DNA from: Craterilacuibacter sp. RT1T
GTDB lineage: Bacteria; Pseudomonadota; Gammaproteobacteria; Burkholderiales; Chromobacteriaceae
DNA length: 64,000 nt
Direction of reading: 5' to 3'
Assembly: GCF_023502145.1 (NCBI RefSeq)
Contig: NZ_JAMFLI010000008.1
Span: 1 to 64,000 of the forward strand
Shown: positions 19,981-31,097 of the stretch, piece after piece
Layout of the letters: every line of letters starts with the position of its first letter
How positions within the stretch are numbered: the stretch's first letter is position 1
Made by a program: the position numbers and the translations under genes
Notes under the pieces: generated by a model
The model's input: only the letters and a program-made list of their open reading frames with translations
Databases searched by the model: none
What the model was told of the DNA's origin: nothing

Positions 19981-20249
19981 TGCCCTCCCTTGCCGAAGAC
20001 AACCTGTATTTCACGCGGCTCGGGCGCATGCATGCCCAGGCGCTCGGACGAGACTTTCTCGATCAGCGCCTGCGCCCCCCAAGTACTTTGTTCCAGCAGC
20101 AGCTGGCCATACTCAACGCCATACATCTTGGTCTGCTTCTGTTCTTTTTCCAGCTCGCTATACAGCTTGCGCGCCATATGCTGCGAGCTCACCACCGACA
20201 TGGCACACAACACCAGCACCAGCAGCAAAATGGCGTTCAAGCGATTCAC
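19977..20249 (-). CDS. ftsL: Cell division protein FtsL
   Basis: FtsL is a small bitopic divisome protein that pairs with FtsB and FtsQ. The 90-aa sequence has one transmembrane helix at about residues 5-20. A heptad-like coiled-coil stretch ([20 protein letters not shown]) and a C-terminal QVVFGKGGQ follow. Identification rests on size, topology and its place between rsmH and ftsI, with 4-bp overlaps on both sides. Confidence 0.92.
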   Translation of the reverse strand: MNRLNAILLLVLVLCAMSVVSSQHMARKLYSELEKEQKQTKMYGVEYGQLLLEQSTWGAQALIEKVSSERLGMHAPEPREIQVVFGKGGQ

Positions 20250-21208
20250 GCATCGCGCTCCGGCCAGGGCGTTGCCGTACGCAGCGCAGTGCGCATGATG
20301 GCGCTACGCGAGCGCGGATTTTCGGCAATCTCGTCGCTGCTGGCACGCACCGGCTTGCCGATAATCTTCAACGGCGCCTCGCCGATATCGACCGCCCGCA
20401 CCGCCACCCAGGCAGGCAGCTTATCGGCGGTCGCCGCATCGCGCATAAACAGTTTGACGATACGGTCTTCCAGCGAATGGAAACTGATCACCGCCAGACG
20501 CCCGCCCTCGGCCAATACCCGGCCAGATTGTGGCAACACGCGGTTCAGCTCTTCCAGTTCGCCATTGATATGGATGCGGATGGCCTGGAAGGTTCGCGTC
20601 GCGGGGTCCTGGCCCGGTTCGCGAGAATGGACGTTTTTCGCGACGAGCAAGGCGAGCTCACGCGTCGTCGTGAGGGGAGACTCATCCCTTTGCGCAACAA
20701 TGGCTGCTGCGATCTTGCGAGCAAACCGCTCTTCACCATAAGTTTTGATGACCTCCCTGATTTCGGTTTCATCGGCACTGGCCAGCCACTGGGCGGCGGT
20801 AAGGCCGCGGCTGGTATCCATGCGCATGTCCAGCGGCGCATCGAAGCGGAAACTGAAACCGCGCCGGCCATCGTCTATCTGCGGCGAGGAAACGCCCAGA
20901 TCCATCAATACGCCATCGACGGCAGCAATATTCAGCCGGGCAAGCTCGCGCTCCAGCGTCTCAAAGCCCTCGTGCACGATGGTAAAACGGCTGTCCTGCT
21001 GCGCCAGCTGTTCCGCTTCGCGGATGGCTTCGGGATCCTTGTCAAAAGCAATCAAACGGCCGTCAGGGCCGAGCTTGGACAGAATCAGCCGGCTGTGCCC
21101 ACCGCGCCCGAAGGTACAGTCGACATAAACGCCATCCGGGCGGACGGCAAGCGCGTCGACAGCTTCGGCAAGCAGCACCGTGCGGTGCGTAAATACGGTT
21201 TGGGTCAC
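20246..21208 (-). CDS. rsmH: 16S rRNA (cytosine(1402)-N4)-methyltransferase
   Basis: RsmH (MraW) methylates N4 of C1402 in 16S rRNA. I place the start at GTG 21208, which overlaps the mraZ stop (GTGA) and is preceded by GGAGA. The protein is then 320 aa, the usual size, and begins [17 protein letters not shown]. Longer in-frame starts would run into mraZ. The SAM-binding [16 protein letters not shown] motif, the [18 protein letters not shown] motif and the C-terminal [10 protein letters not shown] and [10 protein letters not shown] motifs are all present. Confidence 0.97.
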   Translation of the reverse strand: MTQTVFTHRTVLLAEAVDALAVRPDGVYVDCTFGRGGHSRLILSKLGPDGRLIAFDKDPEAIREAEQLAQQDSRFTIVHEGFETLERELARLNIAAVDGVLMDLGVSSPQIDDGRRGFSFRFDAPLDMRMDTSRGLTAAQWLASADETEIREVIKTYGEERFARKIAAAIVAQRDESPLTTTRELALLVAKNVHSREPGQDPATRTFQAIRIHINGELEELNRVLPQSGRVLAEGGRLAVISFHSLEDRIVKLFMRDAATADKLPAWVAVRAVDIGEAPLKIIGKPVRASSDEIAENPRSRSAIMRTALRTATPWPERDA

Positions 21209-21651
21209 AACGTAAAATCTCCAAGATGCTGGGCAAGGTCCGCCGGATTCATATCCAGCGCCTCGCGGGTCTGTTCTTCCCACTTGGCCGCATCCCACAA
21301 CTCAAAGCGGTTACCCATGCCGACCAGCGTCACACCCTTATCCAGCTGGACCAGGGCACGCAGGTGGGCGGGCAGCAAAATGCGGCCTGCACTATCCATT
21401 TCGACCGGTTCGGCATGACCGAGCACCAGACGCTGATAGCGCTGCAATACGGGGTTGCCTGCCGGCATGGCAAGCAGGCGGGCTTCAACTGTGCGCCAGT
21501 TCTGTTCCGGGTAGAGCAATAAGAAACGCGCAGAATCCAGGGTCAACATCAGGCGCTTGCCAAAAGCGGACAACAAGGCCTCGCGATGCCGGGCAGGAAT
21601 CGCCAGACGTCCCTTATTGTCCAGCGACAGGCAGCTGACACCATTGATCAT
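21205..21651 (-). CDS. mraZ: Transcriptional regulator MraZ
   Basis: MraZ is the AbrB/SpoVT-fold repressor that heads dcw clusters and in E. coli represses its own operon. The 148-aa protein has two tandem MraZ repeats, the first with [15 protein letters not shown] and the second with [16 protein letters not shown], each with the DxxGR signature. It is the first gene of the minus-strand dcw operon. Its operator lies just upstream at 21689-21723. Confidence 0.97.
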   Translation of the reverse strand: MINGVSCLSLDNKGRLAIPARHREALLSAFGKRLMLTLDSARFLLLYPEQNWRTVEARLLAMPAGNPVLQRYQRLVLGHAEPVEMDSAGRILLPAHLRALVQLDKGVTLVGMGNRFELWDAAKWEEQTREALDMNPADLAQHLGDFTL

Positions 21652-21688
21652 GCTTACGCTTACTCCTTGGCATTCGATGCCGGTTTTG

Positions 21689-21723
21689 CCCCACTTTTCC
21701 CCACTTTACCCCACCTTCCGCCA
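21689..21723 (-). promoter_or_regulatory. MraZ operator: four boxes at 10-bp spacing
   Basis: On the minus strand the sequence contains TGGCG, TGGGG, TGGGG and TGGGG, each separated by exactly five bases (plus-strand positions 21719-21723, 21709-21713, 21699-21703, 21689-21693). This matches the known MraZ-binding pattern of TGGGN repeats with 5-nt spacers. It overlaps the downstream edge of the predicted promoter, as expected for autorepression. Confidence 0.88.
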
Positions 21724-21752
21724 CTATAAAGACTACAGACGGAAACGGTCAA
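21723..21752 (-). promoter_or_regulatory. Predicted sigma-70 promoter of the dcw operon
   Basis: On the minus strand, TTGACC (21752-21747) and TATAGT (21728-21723) are separated by 18 bp, a good match to the housekeeping consensus. The -10 box abuts the first (degenerate) MraZ box, so repressor binding would cover the start of transcription. Confidence 0.7.
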
Positions 21753-21889
21753 TATCACCTTCAAGTAATTCACCTTTTGCGACAATGACTTAGGCAATGT
21801 TTGTCCTACTATTTTCTTATCGAATCAGGGAGTTAAAACAGGGACATTCAATAAAGTATTAACAACAAGAGCGGCGCACACAAAACAAT

Positions 21890-21925
21890 AGCGGCCAGAT
21901 AGTGATCACTCACCATCTGGCCGCT
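21890..21925 (-). terminator. Rho-independent terminator of gatB
   Basis: A perfect 11-bp inverted repeat, AGCGGCCAGAT and ATCTGGCCGCT, has a 14-nt loop that itself contains the palindrome AGTGATCACT. On the minus strand, 16 bp after the gatB stop, the stem is followed by ATTGTTTTG. It separates gatCAB from the dcw promoter. Confidence 0.8.
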
Positions 21926-21940
21926 TAAAAGGCAAAACAA

Positions 21941-23368
21941 TCAGGCTAACTTCTGGCGCAGGATTTCCTGTACCTGGGCAGGATTGGCCTTGCCTTTGGA
22001 AGCTTTCATCACCTGCCCTGCCAGCGCATTCAGTGCTTTTTCCTTGCCGGCGCGGAACTCCTCCACCGCCTTGGGGTTAGCCGCCAAGGCGTCGTCCACC
22101 ATTTTCTCGATGGCACCGGCATCGGACACCTGCTTCAGGCCGTCGCGTTCGATAATGGCATCGACCGACAGCTCGCTAGTCCACAAGGCCTCGAATACCT
22201 GCTTGGCCAGCTTGCTGGACAGGGTGTTGTCGCTAATACGCCGCACCAGCTCGGACAAGCGTGCCGCCGAAATAGGGCAATCGGCAATGGCCAGGCCTTC
22301 CTTGTTCAGGCGCGCGGCAATTTCACCATTGACCCAGTTCGCCGCCAGCTTGCCTTCGCCGGTCGCCTGAGCGACCGCTTCAAAGTAAGCCGCCAGCTCA
22401 CGGCTGGAGGTCAGCAAGGCCGCGTCATAGGCCGATACCGCGAACGCCTCGACAAAGCGTGCCTTCATCGCCCCCGGCAACTCCGGCATCTCGCCGCGCA
22501 CGCGTTCGATCTGTTCTTCGCTCAGGCAGATCGGCAGCAGGTCCGGATCGGGGAAGTAGCGGTAATCATGCGCGTCTTCCTTGCTGCGCATCATGCGCGT
22601 CTCGCCCGAGTCCGGATCGAACAGCACCGTGCCCTGCACGATGCGCCCGCCGTCTTCCAGTGTATCGATCTGCCACTGGATCTCGTACTCGATCGCCTGT
22701 TGCAAGAAGCGGAAGGAGTTGAGGTTCTTGATTTCGCGCCGCGTACCCAGCTCGGTCTGGCCTTGCGGGCGCACCGAGACGTTGGCATCCACGCGGAAGC
22801 TGCCTTCCTGCATATTGCCGTCGCAAATACCCAGCCAGGTCACCAGCGTATGCAGGGCGCGGGCATAGGCGACCGCCTCGTCGGCCGAGCACATGTCCGG
22901 CTCGGATACCACTTCCAGCAAAGGCGTGCCGGCACGGTTCAGGTCGATGCCGCTCATGCCGACAAATTCTTCATGCAAGCTCTTGCCGGCATCTTCTTCC
23001 AGATGCGCGCGCGTCACCCGTACCCGCTTTTCGCTGTCGCCGACCTGAATGGCCAGCGTACCCGGCCCGACGATGGGGTGATCCATCTGGCTGATCTGGT
23101 AGCCCTTGGGCAAATCGGGGTAGAAGTAATTTTTGCGCGCAAACACATTCTTGCGGTTGATCTGGGCATCCAGCGCCAGACCCAGGCGAATGGCTTTTTC
23201 CACCGCCGCCTTATTCATGACCGGCAATACGCCGGGAAAGGCCAGTTCGACCACCGAAGCCTGCGTATTCGGCTCGGCACCGAAAGCCGTGCTGGAGCCG
23301 GAGAAAATCTTGGAGACGGTGTTGAGCTGCACATGCACCTCAAGACCGATAACGACTTCCCATTTCAT
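21941..23368 (-). CDS. gatB: Asp-tRNA(Asn)/Glu-tRNA(Gln) amidotransferase subunit B
   Basis: GatB is the tRNA-binding kinase subunit of the GatCAB complex, which converts mischarged Glu-tRNA(Gln) and/or Asp-tRNA(Asn) into Gln- or Asn-tRNA. The 475-aa protein opens with [13 protein letters not shown]. It has [16 protein letters not shown], the HLEEDAGKS motif and a C-terminal YqeY-like tail ([13 protein letters not shown]). It is the last gene of gatC-gatA-gatB. Confidence 0.98.
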   Translation of the reverse strand: MKWEVVIGLEVHVQLNTVSKIFSGSSTAFGAEPNTQASVVELAFPGVLPVMNKAAVEKAIRLGLALDAQINRKNVFARKNYFYPDLPKGYQISQMDHPIVGPGTLAIQVGDSEKRVRVTRAHLEEDAGKSLHEEFVGMSGIDLNRAGTPLLEVVSEPDMCSADEAVAYARALHTLVTWLGICDGNMQEGSFRVDANVSVRPQGQTELGTRREIKNLNSFRFLQQAIEYEIQWQIDTLEDGGRIVQGTVLFDPDSGETRMMRSKEDAHDYRYFPDPDLLPICLSEEQIERVRGEMPELPGAMKARFVEAFAVSAYDAALLTSSRELAAYFEAVAQATGEGKLAANWVNGEIAARLNKEGLAIADCPISAARLSELVRRISDNTLSSKLAKQVFEALWTSELSVDAIIERDGLKQVSDAGAIEKMVDDALAANPKAVEEFRAGKEKALNALAGQVMKASKGKANPAQVQEILRQKLA

Positions 23369-23438
23369 CTTGTCTTTATCCCTTTATGCGGTCGCGACCA
23401 GCGCCCAAGCGGGCACCCGCCGCGACACGGCTATCATT

Positions 23439-24890
23439 TCACAGGGCCGGCACGCGCTGGTGCCAGTCGGTCGCCTGCTGGAACTGGTGCGCCACATTCA
23501 GCATCTTGGCTTCGGCGAAGTAGTTGCCGATGATCTGCAAGCCGACCGGGCGGCCATTGTCGGCAAAACCGGCCGGCACACTCATCGCCGGCAAACCGGC
23601 CAGATTGACCGACAGGGTGTAGATATCAGACAGATACATCTGCACCGGGTCACCGGACTTCTCGCCGATATTGAAGGCGGCAGTCGGCGCCACCGGCCCC
23701 AGAATCACATCGCAATCGCCAAAGGCGGCGGTGAAGTCATTGGCAATCAGGCGGCGTATCTTCTGCGCCTTGAGATAGTAGGCATCGTAATAGCCGTGGC
23801 TCAGTACATAGCTGCCGACCATGATGCGGCGCTTGACCTCGCTGCCAAAGCCTTCGGCACGGGTCTTCTCGTACATCTCGACCAGATCCTTGTACTCGGT
23901 CGCGCGGTGCCCGTAGCGCACACCGTCATAGCGCGACAGGTTGGCCGATGCTTCAGCCGGCGCAATCACGTAATAAGCCGGTATCGACAACTCGGTATTG
24001 GGCAGGGACACGTCCACTACGCTGGCACCCAGCTTTTTCAGCTCGGCCACCGCCGCGCTAATCACCCGCGCCACATCGGCCGACAGGCCTTCGGCGAAAT
24101 ACTCGCGCGGCAGGCCGACCTTAAGCCCGGCCAAGGGCTGGTTCAGTTCACGGCTGTAGTCTTCTTTGGCGCGCTCGAGACTGGTCGAATCGCGCGCATC
24201 AAAGCCCGCCATGACATTAAGCATCAGCGCGCAGTCTTCGGCGGTCTGTGCCAGCGGGCCACCCTGATCCAGCGAGCTGGCGTAAGCCACCATGCCGTAA
24301 CGGCTGACGACGCCATAAGTCGGCTTGATGCCGCTAATACCGCAATGGCTGGCCGGCTGACGGATGGAGCCGCCGGTATCGGTGCCGGTCGCCACCGGCG
24401 TCATGCGCGCGGCAACGGCAGCCGCCGAACCGCCCGAACTGCCGCCCGGAATCGCCGCCAGATCCCACGGGTTTTTGACTGCACCGTAGTAGCTGTTTTC
24501 ATTGGACGAGCCCATGGCAAACTCGTCCATATTGGTGCGCCCCAGGGACACCATGCCGGCGGCGTCGCACTGCTCGATCACATTGGCGCTATAAGGCGCG
24601 ATGAAATTGTCGAGCATTTTGGAGCCGCAACTGGTCTTCCAGCCCTGCTGGCAGAAGATGTCCTTATGCGCGACCGGCACACCGACCAAGGCGCCGGCAT
24701 CCCCGCCGGCGCGGCGTGCATCAGCCGCCTGCGCGGCGGCCAGGGTTTTTTCACGGTCAACGGTAATGAAGGCATTGAGCGCAGGGTTCAATGCCTCGAT
24801 ACGGTCGAGATAGGCGGCAGCAAGCTCGACGGCAGACACTTTTTTGTCTGCCAGCTGCTGCGACAATTGCTTGAGCGTGGCTTGAATCAT
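23439..24890 (-). CDS. gatA: Asp-tRNA(Asn)/Glu-tRNA(Gln) amidotransferase subunit A
   Basis: GatA is the glutaminase (amidase) subunit that supplies ammonia to GatB. The 483-aa amidase-signature protein has the catalytic triad Lys (K76 in VPVAHKDIF), cis-Ser (S151 in [11 protein letters not shown]) and nucleophilic Ser (S175 in [10 protein letters not shown]). It sits between gatC and gatB with 70-bp gaps on each side. Confidence 0.98.
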   Translation of the reverse strand: MIQATLKQLSQQLADKKVSAVELAAAYLDRIEALNPALNAFITVDREKTLAAAQAADARRAGGDAGALVGVPVAHKDIFCQQGWKTSCGSKMLDNFIAPYSANVIEQCDAAGMVSLGRTNMDEFAMGSSNENSYYGAVKNPWDLAAIPGGSSGGSAAAVAARMTPVATGTDTGGSIRQPASHCGISGIKPTYGVVSRYGMVAYASSLDQGGPLAQTAEDCALMLNVMAGFDARDSTSLERAKEDYSRELNQPLAGLKVGLPREYFAEGLSADVARVISAAVAELKKLGASVVDVSLPNTELSIPAYYVIAPAEASANLSRYDGVRYGHRATEYKDLVEMYEKTRAEGFGSEVKRRIMVGSYVLSHGYYDAYYLKAQKIRRLIANDFTAAFGDCDVILGPVAPTAAFNIGEKSGDPVQMYLSDIYTLSVNLAGLPAMSVPAGFADNGRPVGLQIIGNYFAEAKMLNVAHQFQQATDWHQRVPAL

Positions 24891-24960
24891 GTCTTTTTCT
24901 AAATCCGGTTAGCATGCATGGCGCACAGGCCATGCGGATCAGACGGCTTTTCGCCTGCGT

Positions 24961-25248
24961 TTATTCGATCACCTTGGGCACAAGGAACAGGCCCTTTTCC
25001 ACCAGCGGTGCAACCGCCTGATAAGCATCACGGTGGTTGGTCTCGGTCACGGCATCCTCGCGCAGACGCAGACTGACATCCTGCGGGTGGGCCATAGGCT
25101 CGATGCCGTCGGTGTTCACGGCCTGCATCTTCTCGATCAGGCCAAAAATATTATTAAGCTGCGCGCCAACCGCCTCGATTTCCGCTTCGGTCACTGCAAT
25201 GCGGGAAAGCTGGGCGATACGCGCGACGTCCTGATGCGTCAGCGACAT
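24961..25248 (-). CDS. gatC: Asp-tRNA(Asn)/Glu-tRNA(Gln) amidotransferase subunit C
   Basis: GatC is the small belt-like subunit that holds GatA and GatB together. I start it at ATG 25248 (95 aa, MSLTHQDVARIAQLSRI), because a CGAGGT Shine-Dalgarno sequence lies at the right distance. A TTG at 25263 would add five residues without a ribosome site. The central MQAVNTDGIEPMAHP motif is typical. It heads the gatCAB operon and is divergent from mreB. Confidence 0.95.
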   Translation of the reverse strand: MSLTHQDVARIAQLSRIAVTEAEIEAVGAQLNNIFGLIEKMQAVNTDGIEPMAHPQDVSLRLREDAVTETNHRDAYQAVAPLVEKGLFLVPKVIE

Positions 25249-25439
25249 GGCAACCTCGGTCAAAGTCTTTAATTTTTCAAGCGTAATAGGGTATCATAGG
25301 CGGTTAGTTTCACCCAAGATCGACGGCGGCGCGGGGCAGTGGAAAATACGCCGGAATAGCAACCCGCCCCTCCGCCTTCGGCATATACAGAATTCATGGG
25401 TGCGCCGACACAGGCGTGCCCACACAGATTGCAGGATGA

Positions 25440-26486
<1,047 letters not shown>

Positions 26487-26533
26487 GCGAAGCCGGAACA
26501 GGGCGCACTCGCTGAGCGCGCCCGCCTTGCCCT

Positions 26534-27421
26534 ATGGAATTTTCCAATACGCCCAGCTTTTTCCATCACGGACCTTCACCGGCGACGCGTCTTGCCATCA
26601 GTGTCACCCTGTCTCTCGCCCTGCTGGTCGGCGACAGCCAGTTCGGCCTGATGGAACGCAGCCGCGAAGGGCTGTCGGTCGTGCTTTATCCGCTGCAACA
26701 GGCTGTCAATCTGCCTCTGTCAGCGGCACGCCATGTCGGAGATTTTTTTGTCCGTCAGGCCGAGCTCAAAACGGAAAATGACGCACTGAAAAACCGCCAG
26801 CTGGCACTCGCGGCGCAAATCGTGCGTCTGCAAGCGGCCGAGCGTGATCTGAACGAGCTCAAAAACACCAATCAGCTGCGCATCAGCCGTAACGACCAGG
26901 GCCAAATCGCCGAGGTGCTCTACACCGGACGCGACCCGTTCTCGCACAAGATCATTATCGACAAGGGCGAAGATGCAGGCTTGGCCAACGGCCAGCCCGT
27001 CATCGACGAGGCAGGACTGATCGGCCAGATTACCCGGGTACAGCCGCTGTCAGCCGAAGTCACGCTGATTACCGACAAGCACCAGATGGTACCGGTCATG
27101 ATCCAGCGCACCGGCGTACGTGCCATTCTGTATGGCTACGGTGGCGGCGTAGAAGTACGCTATCTGCCGCCGGCCGCCGATATTCGTGCCGGCGACCTGC
27201 TGCAAACGTCGGGTATAGACGGCCTGTACCCGTCCGGCCTGCCGGTCGCCCGGGTCAGCGCTGTCGAGCGCAGTTCGGGTGCATCCTTTGCCCGCATTAC
27301 CAGTAAACCATTAGGCGGTATCGATCACGGCCGCTTTGTACTGGCGTTACCGGTACGCGCCGTGCCGGCGGTGATACAACCTGCCTCGGCACCGGCCACC
27401 GCCACACCGCCTCCAGGATAA
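26534..27421 (+). CDS. mreC: Rod shape-determining protein MreC
   Basis: MreC is a bitopic periplasmic scaffold of the elongasome. The 295-aa protein has one transmembrane helix at about residues 17-35. A coiled coil follows at about residues 68-112 (LKTENDALKNRQLALAAQI). Two beta-domains then contain GLANGQPVIDEAGLIGQI and LQTSGIDGLYPSGLPV. The C-terminus is Pro/Ala-rich. No clear Shine-Dalgarno precedes the ATG, so coupling to mreB translation is possible. Confidence 0.96.
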   Translation: MEFSNTPSFFHHGPSPATRLAISVTLSLALLVGDSQFGLMERSREGLSVVLYPLQQAVNLPLSAARHVGDFFVRQAELKTENDALKNRQLALAAQIVRLQAAERDLNELKNTNQLRISRNDQGQIAEVLYTGRDPFSHKIIIDKGEDAGLANGQPVIDEAGLIGQITRVQPLSAEVTLITDKHQMVPVMIQRTGVRAILYGYGGGVEVRYLPPAADIRAGDLLQTSGIDGLYPSGLPVARVSAVERSSGASFARITSKPLGGIDHGRFVLALPVRAVPAVIQPASAPATATPPPG

Positions 27422-27427
27422 TGCCGC

Positions 27428-27928
27428 ATGTCGCTTGACCACCCGCAAGAACTGCTCAAACCAGTCAGTCTGCGTCTGATCTATCTGAGCTTTGCGCTGG
27501 CCATCATGGCCGAACTGATTCCGCTGCCGGTCGGCTCCACGCGCTGGATGCCCGATTTTATCGGCTTGCTGCTGATTTACTGGGCGATCAACCAACCGCG
27601 TCTGGTCGGTGTTGGCACCGGTTTTACCATCGGGCTGATTGCCGACATTGCCACCGCCGGTCTGTTCGGCCAGCATGCGCTGGCCTACTCCATCAGCTGC
27701 TATCTGGCACAGATGCGCCAGCGTCAACTGGTGATGTTCAACCTGGGCCAGCAATCGCTGGTCGTGCTCGCACTCTTGCTGACCAACCAGATCATTATGG
27801 TGCTGGCACGCATGGCCACGGGTGCCGCTTTTGTCGGCTGGCATTATTTCCTGCCGCCACTGATCGGTGCCTTGCTCTGGCCCTTGCTGACCAAGGTTCT
27901 GCTCGCCCCTTACCGCCAGAAGCACTAG
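27428..27928 (+). CDS. mreD: Rod shape-determining protein MreD
   Basis: MreD is a polytopic inner-membrane elongasome protein. The 166-aa sequence has about five transmembrane segments and the typical RWMPDFIGLLLIYWAI motif. It begins 6 bp after the mreC stop with AGGA overlapping the mreC end. Assignment rests on size, topology, this motif and location. Confidence 0.94.
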   Translation: MSLDHPQELLKPVSLRLIYLSFALAIMAELIPLPVGSTRWMPDFIGLLLIYWAINQPRLVGVGTGFTIGLIADIATAGLFGQHALAYSISCYLAQMRQRQLVMFNLGQQSLVVLALLLTNQIIMVLARMATGAAFVGWHYFLPPLIGALLWPLLTKVLLAPYRQKH

Positions 27929-27940
27929 GTTACGCGCCAC

Positions 27941-29929
27941 ATGCCCCGCCCTACCCGTTTGAAAACACCACGCGCCGACGATAACCAGTTCCAGTTGCGC
28001 CTGGTCGTCGCCTACCTGTTCATGCTGTTGATGTTTCTGGTGTTGGCCGGGCGTTTCGTCTGGTTGCAGGTCATGCAGTACGACCACTATTCGACGCTGG
28101 CACAAAACAACTCGATCTCGCTGGTACCGGTACAGCCCAACCGCGGCCTGATTACCGACCGCAATGGCGTCGTACTGGCACACAATTATTCGGCCTATAC
28201 GCTGGAAGTCACTCCGTCCAAAACCGGAGATCTGGAAGCGATGGTGGCCGAACTGGGCAAGCTGGTCGAACTGACCCCGCGCGACATGAAGCGCTTCAGA
28301 AAATTTCTCAGTGAAAACAAGAAGTTCGAGCCTTCGGCGCTGAAGATGAAGCTATCGGACGAGGAGGCGGCGCGCGTAGCCGCCAACGGCTACCGCCTGC
28401 CCGGTGTCGAAGTCAAAGCCCGTCTGTTCCGCGACTATCCGTATAAGGAGCTGACCAGCCATGTGCTGGGCTATATCGGCCGCATCGGCCCGCGCGACAA
28501 AGAAAACATTGCCGAAGAAGAAAAGACCGCCAACTATCGCGGCGCCACCCATATCGGCAAACTGGGGCTGGAAAAAGTCTATGAAGACGAACTGCGCGGC
28601 ACGCCGGGCTTCGAAGAAGTCGAAACCGACTATCTGGGCCGCGCCATCCGCAGCCTCAAGCGCACCCCGCCCAAAAACGGCAATGACCTCAAGCTGGCAC
28701 TGGATATCCGCCTGCAGGACGTCGCCGACAAGCTGTTCGGCCAGCGCCGTGGCGCGCTAGTCGCAATAGACCCGCAAACCGGCGGCGTGCTCGCCCTGCT
28801 GTCCAAGCCCGGCTTCGACCCCGGGCTGTTTATCGACGGCATCGACACCCAAAGCTGGAAGAACCTCAACGAAGACTGGCAAAAGCCGCTGATCAACCGT
28901 GCGCTGCGCGGCCTGTATCCGCCCGGCTCCACTTTCAAGCCGTTTATGGGCATGGCGGCGCTGGAAACCGGCGCCATCGGCCCGAATGAAGTACGCGGCG
29001 CGCCCGGCTACTTCACCCTGCCCGGCTCCAGCCACCGCTTTCGCGACAGCAAACCCGCCGGCAACGGCTCGGCCAACCTGGCCAAGGCGATCGCCGTTTC
29101 CAGCGATACCTTTTTCTACAAACTGGCGTGGGATATGGGCATAGACCGCATCCATCCGGTACTGGGCCAGTTCGGCCTTGGCAGCCGCACCGGCATCGAT
29201 CTGGATGGTGAAGCGCCGGGCATCCTGCCCTCCAAGGAGTGGAAAGCCAAACGCTTTGCCAAGATGAAACCGGAGTACCAGCGCTGGATACCGGCCGACG
29301 TGGTCAGCATCGGCATAGGCCAGGGCTACAATGCCTACACCCCCCTGCAAATGGCCAACGCCACGGCGATACTGGCCGCCGACGGCAAGGTATTCAAACC
29401 CCATCTGGTGCAGACCATCACCGATAGCAAAAGCGGTAAGGTACAGTTGGTCGAAGCGCATCCGCAACGCCAGCTCGCTTTCAAGCAGCAAAACTACGAC
29501 TACATCAAGCAGGCCATGGAAGGCGTGCTCAAGCCTGGCGGCACCGCCTGGCGTCTGGGGCAAAACCTGAGCTACCGCATGGCCGGCAAGACCGGCACCG
29601 CCCAGGTGGTGCAGATCAAGCAAGGTGCCAAATACAATGCCTCCGCGCTGGCCGAGCAGCACCGTGACCATTCATGGTTTATCGCCTTTGCCCCGGCGGA
29701 AAAGCCGACCATTGCCGTCGCGGTGATTGTGGAGAATGCCGGCTTCGGTGCCGCCGCCGCTGCACCAGTGGCGCGCGGCGTGATCGACTACTATCTGACC
29801 GGCAAAGTACCGGCCGATATCAACGCCCTCCTGCAAACCATGGCACAGCCAGAAACAGCGGACAGCGGCGCAGCAGACGCCAGTGCGCCCGTCGCAAATA
29901 AGAAACCCCATGCATCCCCATCCCCTTAA
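27941..29929 (+). CDS. mrdA: Peptidoglycan transpeptidase PBP2
   Basis: PBP2 cross-links lateral-wall peptidoglycan in partnership with RodA. The 662-aa class B PBP has a membrane anchor at about residues 22-42. The pedestal contains NRGLITDRNGVVLA. Transpeptidase motifs are STFK (S330-K333), SSD (387-389) and KTGT (550-553). The C-terminal tail of about 50 residues after the catalytic domain is Ala/Pro-rich. It overlaps rodA by 20 bp. Confidence 0.97.
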   Translation: MPRPTRLKTPRADDNQFQLRLVVAYLFMLLMFLVLAGRFVWLQVMQYDHYSTLAQNNSISLVPVQPNRGLITDRNGVVLAHNYSAYTLEVTPSKTGDLEAMVAELGKLVELTPRDMKRFRKFLSENKKFEPSALKMKLSDEEAARVAANGYRLPGVEVKARLFRDYPYKELTSHVLGYIGRIGPRDKENIAEEEKTANYRGATHIGKLGLEKVYEDELRGTPGFEEVETDYLGRAIRSLKRTPPKNGNDLKLALDIRLQDVADKLFGQRRGALVAIDPQTGGVLALLSKPGFDPGLFIDGIDTQSWKNLNEDWQKPLINRALRGLYPPGSTFKPFMGMAALETGAIGPNEVRGAPGYFTLPGSSHRFRDSKPAGNGSANLAKAIAVSSDTFFYKLAWDMGIDRIHPVLGQFGLGSRTGIDLDGEAPGILPSKEWKAKRFAKMKPEYQRWIPADVVSIGIGQGYNAYTPLQMANATAILAADGKVFKPHLVQTITDSKSGKVQLVEAHPQRQLAFKQQNYDYIKQAMEGVLKPGGTAWRLGQNLSYRMAGKTGTAQVVQIKQGAKYNASALAEQHRDHSWFIAFAPAEKPTIAVAVIVENAGFGAAAAAPVARGVIDYYLTGKVPADINALLQTMAQPETADSGAADASAPVANKKPHASPSP

Positions 29930-31007
29930 ACGCCTGTGGCAGAACATCAGCCAGCCGCTGGACGGCTGGCTGACCCTGTTTCTCGGCCTGCTGTTTGTCC
30001 TCAGCCTGCTGGTGCTGTACTCCGCATCCAACGAAACCTTCGGCAAGATAGACAACAAGCTGGTCTATAGCGCGCTGTCGTTCGGCATCTTGTGGCTGCT
30101 GGCCTGGAGTCGGCCGCAAACGGTGATGATGTTCGCGCCGCCGGTCTATCTGGTCGGCGTGCTGCTGCTGGTCGCCGTCGAGCTGTTCGGCATTACCGTC
30201 AATGGCTCGACCCGCTGGCTGAATCTGGGCTTTATGCGCATCCAGCCCTCGGAAATCATGAAGATCGCGCTGCCGATGATGGTAGCCTGGTACTTCCAGC
30301 ATAATGAAGGCCAGATCCGCTGGTGGCATTACCTGGTTGGCTTGGCCATTGTGCTGGTGCCCGGCGTCCTCATTCTCAAGCAGCCGGACCTGGGCACCGC
30401 CACGCTGATTATGACCTCCGGCCTGTTTGTGCTGTTTTTTGCCGGCCTGTCGTGGAAAGTCATTCTTGGTGCCGGCACCGCGTTTCTGGGCAGCCTGCCC
30501 ATCGTCTGGAACCTGATGCACGACTATCAGCGCCGCCGCGTGCTGACCCTGCTCGACCCGACCCAGGACCCGCTGGGTGACGGCTACCATATCATTCAGT
30601 CCACCATCGCCATCGGTTCCGGCGGTGCCTGGGGCAAGGGCTGGCTGTCCGGCACCCAGACCCACCTCGAATTCATTCCCGAGCGCACCACCGACTTCAT
30701 CTTCGCGGTATGGTCGGAGGAGTTCGGCCTGGCCGGCAATATCCTGCTGCTGGTGGTGTATATGGCCATCCTCAGCCGCGGTCTGATGATTACCGCCCGC
30801 GCCCAGACGCTATACGGCCGGCTGATGGCCGGCTCGATCACGCTGACCTTCTTTATGTATGCCTTTGTCAATATGGGCATGGTGGCCGGCATCCTGCCAG
30901 TCGTTGGCGTGCCGCTGCCCTTTGTCTCCTACGGCGGTACCGCGACGGTGTCGCTGGCGGTCGGCATGGGCATGCTGATGAGCATAGGCAATATCGATAG
31001 GCGCTAA
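29910..31007 (+). CDS. rodA: SEDS-family peptidoglycan glycosyltransferase RodA
   Basis: RodA (MrdB) polymerises lipid II for cell elongation. I chose ATG 29910 (365 aa, MHPHPLKRLWQNISQPLDGW) over an in-frame GTG at 29883, because it gives the usual RodA length and N-terminus. Signatures include NGSTRWLNLGFMRIQPSE, the ERTTDFIFAVWSEEFG periplasmic motif and LPFVSYGGTATVSL near the end. It has about ten transmembrane helices and overlaps the 3' end of mrdA by 20 bp. Confidence 0.96.
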   Translation: MHPHPLKRLWQNISQPLDGWLTLFLGLLFVLSLLVLYSASNETFGKIDNKLVYSALSFGILWLLAWSRPQTVMMFAPPVYLVGVLLLVAVELFGITVNGSTRWLNLGFMRIQPSEIMKIALPMMVAWYFQHNEGQIRWWHYLVGLAIVLVPGVLILKQPDLGTATLIMTSGLFVLFFAGLSWKVILGAGTAFLGSLPIVWNLMHDYQRRRVLTLLDPTQDPLGDGYHIIQSTIAIGSGGAWGKGWLSGTQTHLEFIPERTTDFIFAVWSEEFGLAGNILLLVVYMAILSRGLMITARAQTLYGRLMAGSITLTFFMYAFVNMGMVAGILPVVGVPLPFVSYGGTATVSLAVGMGMLMSIGNIDRR

Positions 31008-31097
31008 AGCCGCCCTTCCCACGGCAACCCTTACGTCATACCATGTAGCCAGACCGGCCACCCACGCATGGTGGCCGGCAGACATGAGGAGATGGCC

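Noticed and set aside
23133-24902. 589-codon plus-strand open frame opposite gatB and gatA
   Set aside because: Antisense shadow of gatA and gatB; low-complexity His/Arg/Gln composition and no recognisable domain.
24939-24947. Neisseria-type DNA uptake sequence fragment (TCAGACGGC), and a related one in ftsZ near 5325
   Set aside because: Only isolated partial matches in 64 kb; true uptake sequences would be far more frequent.
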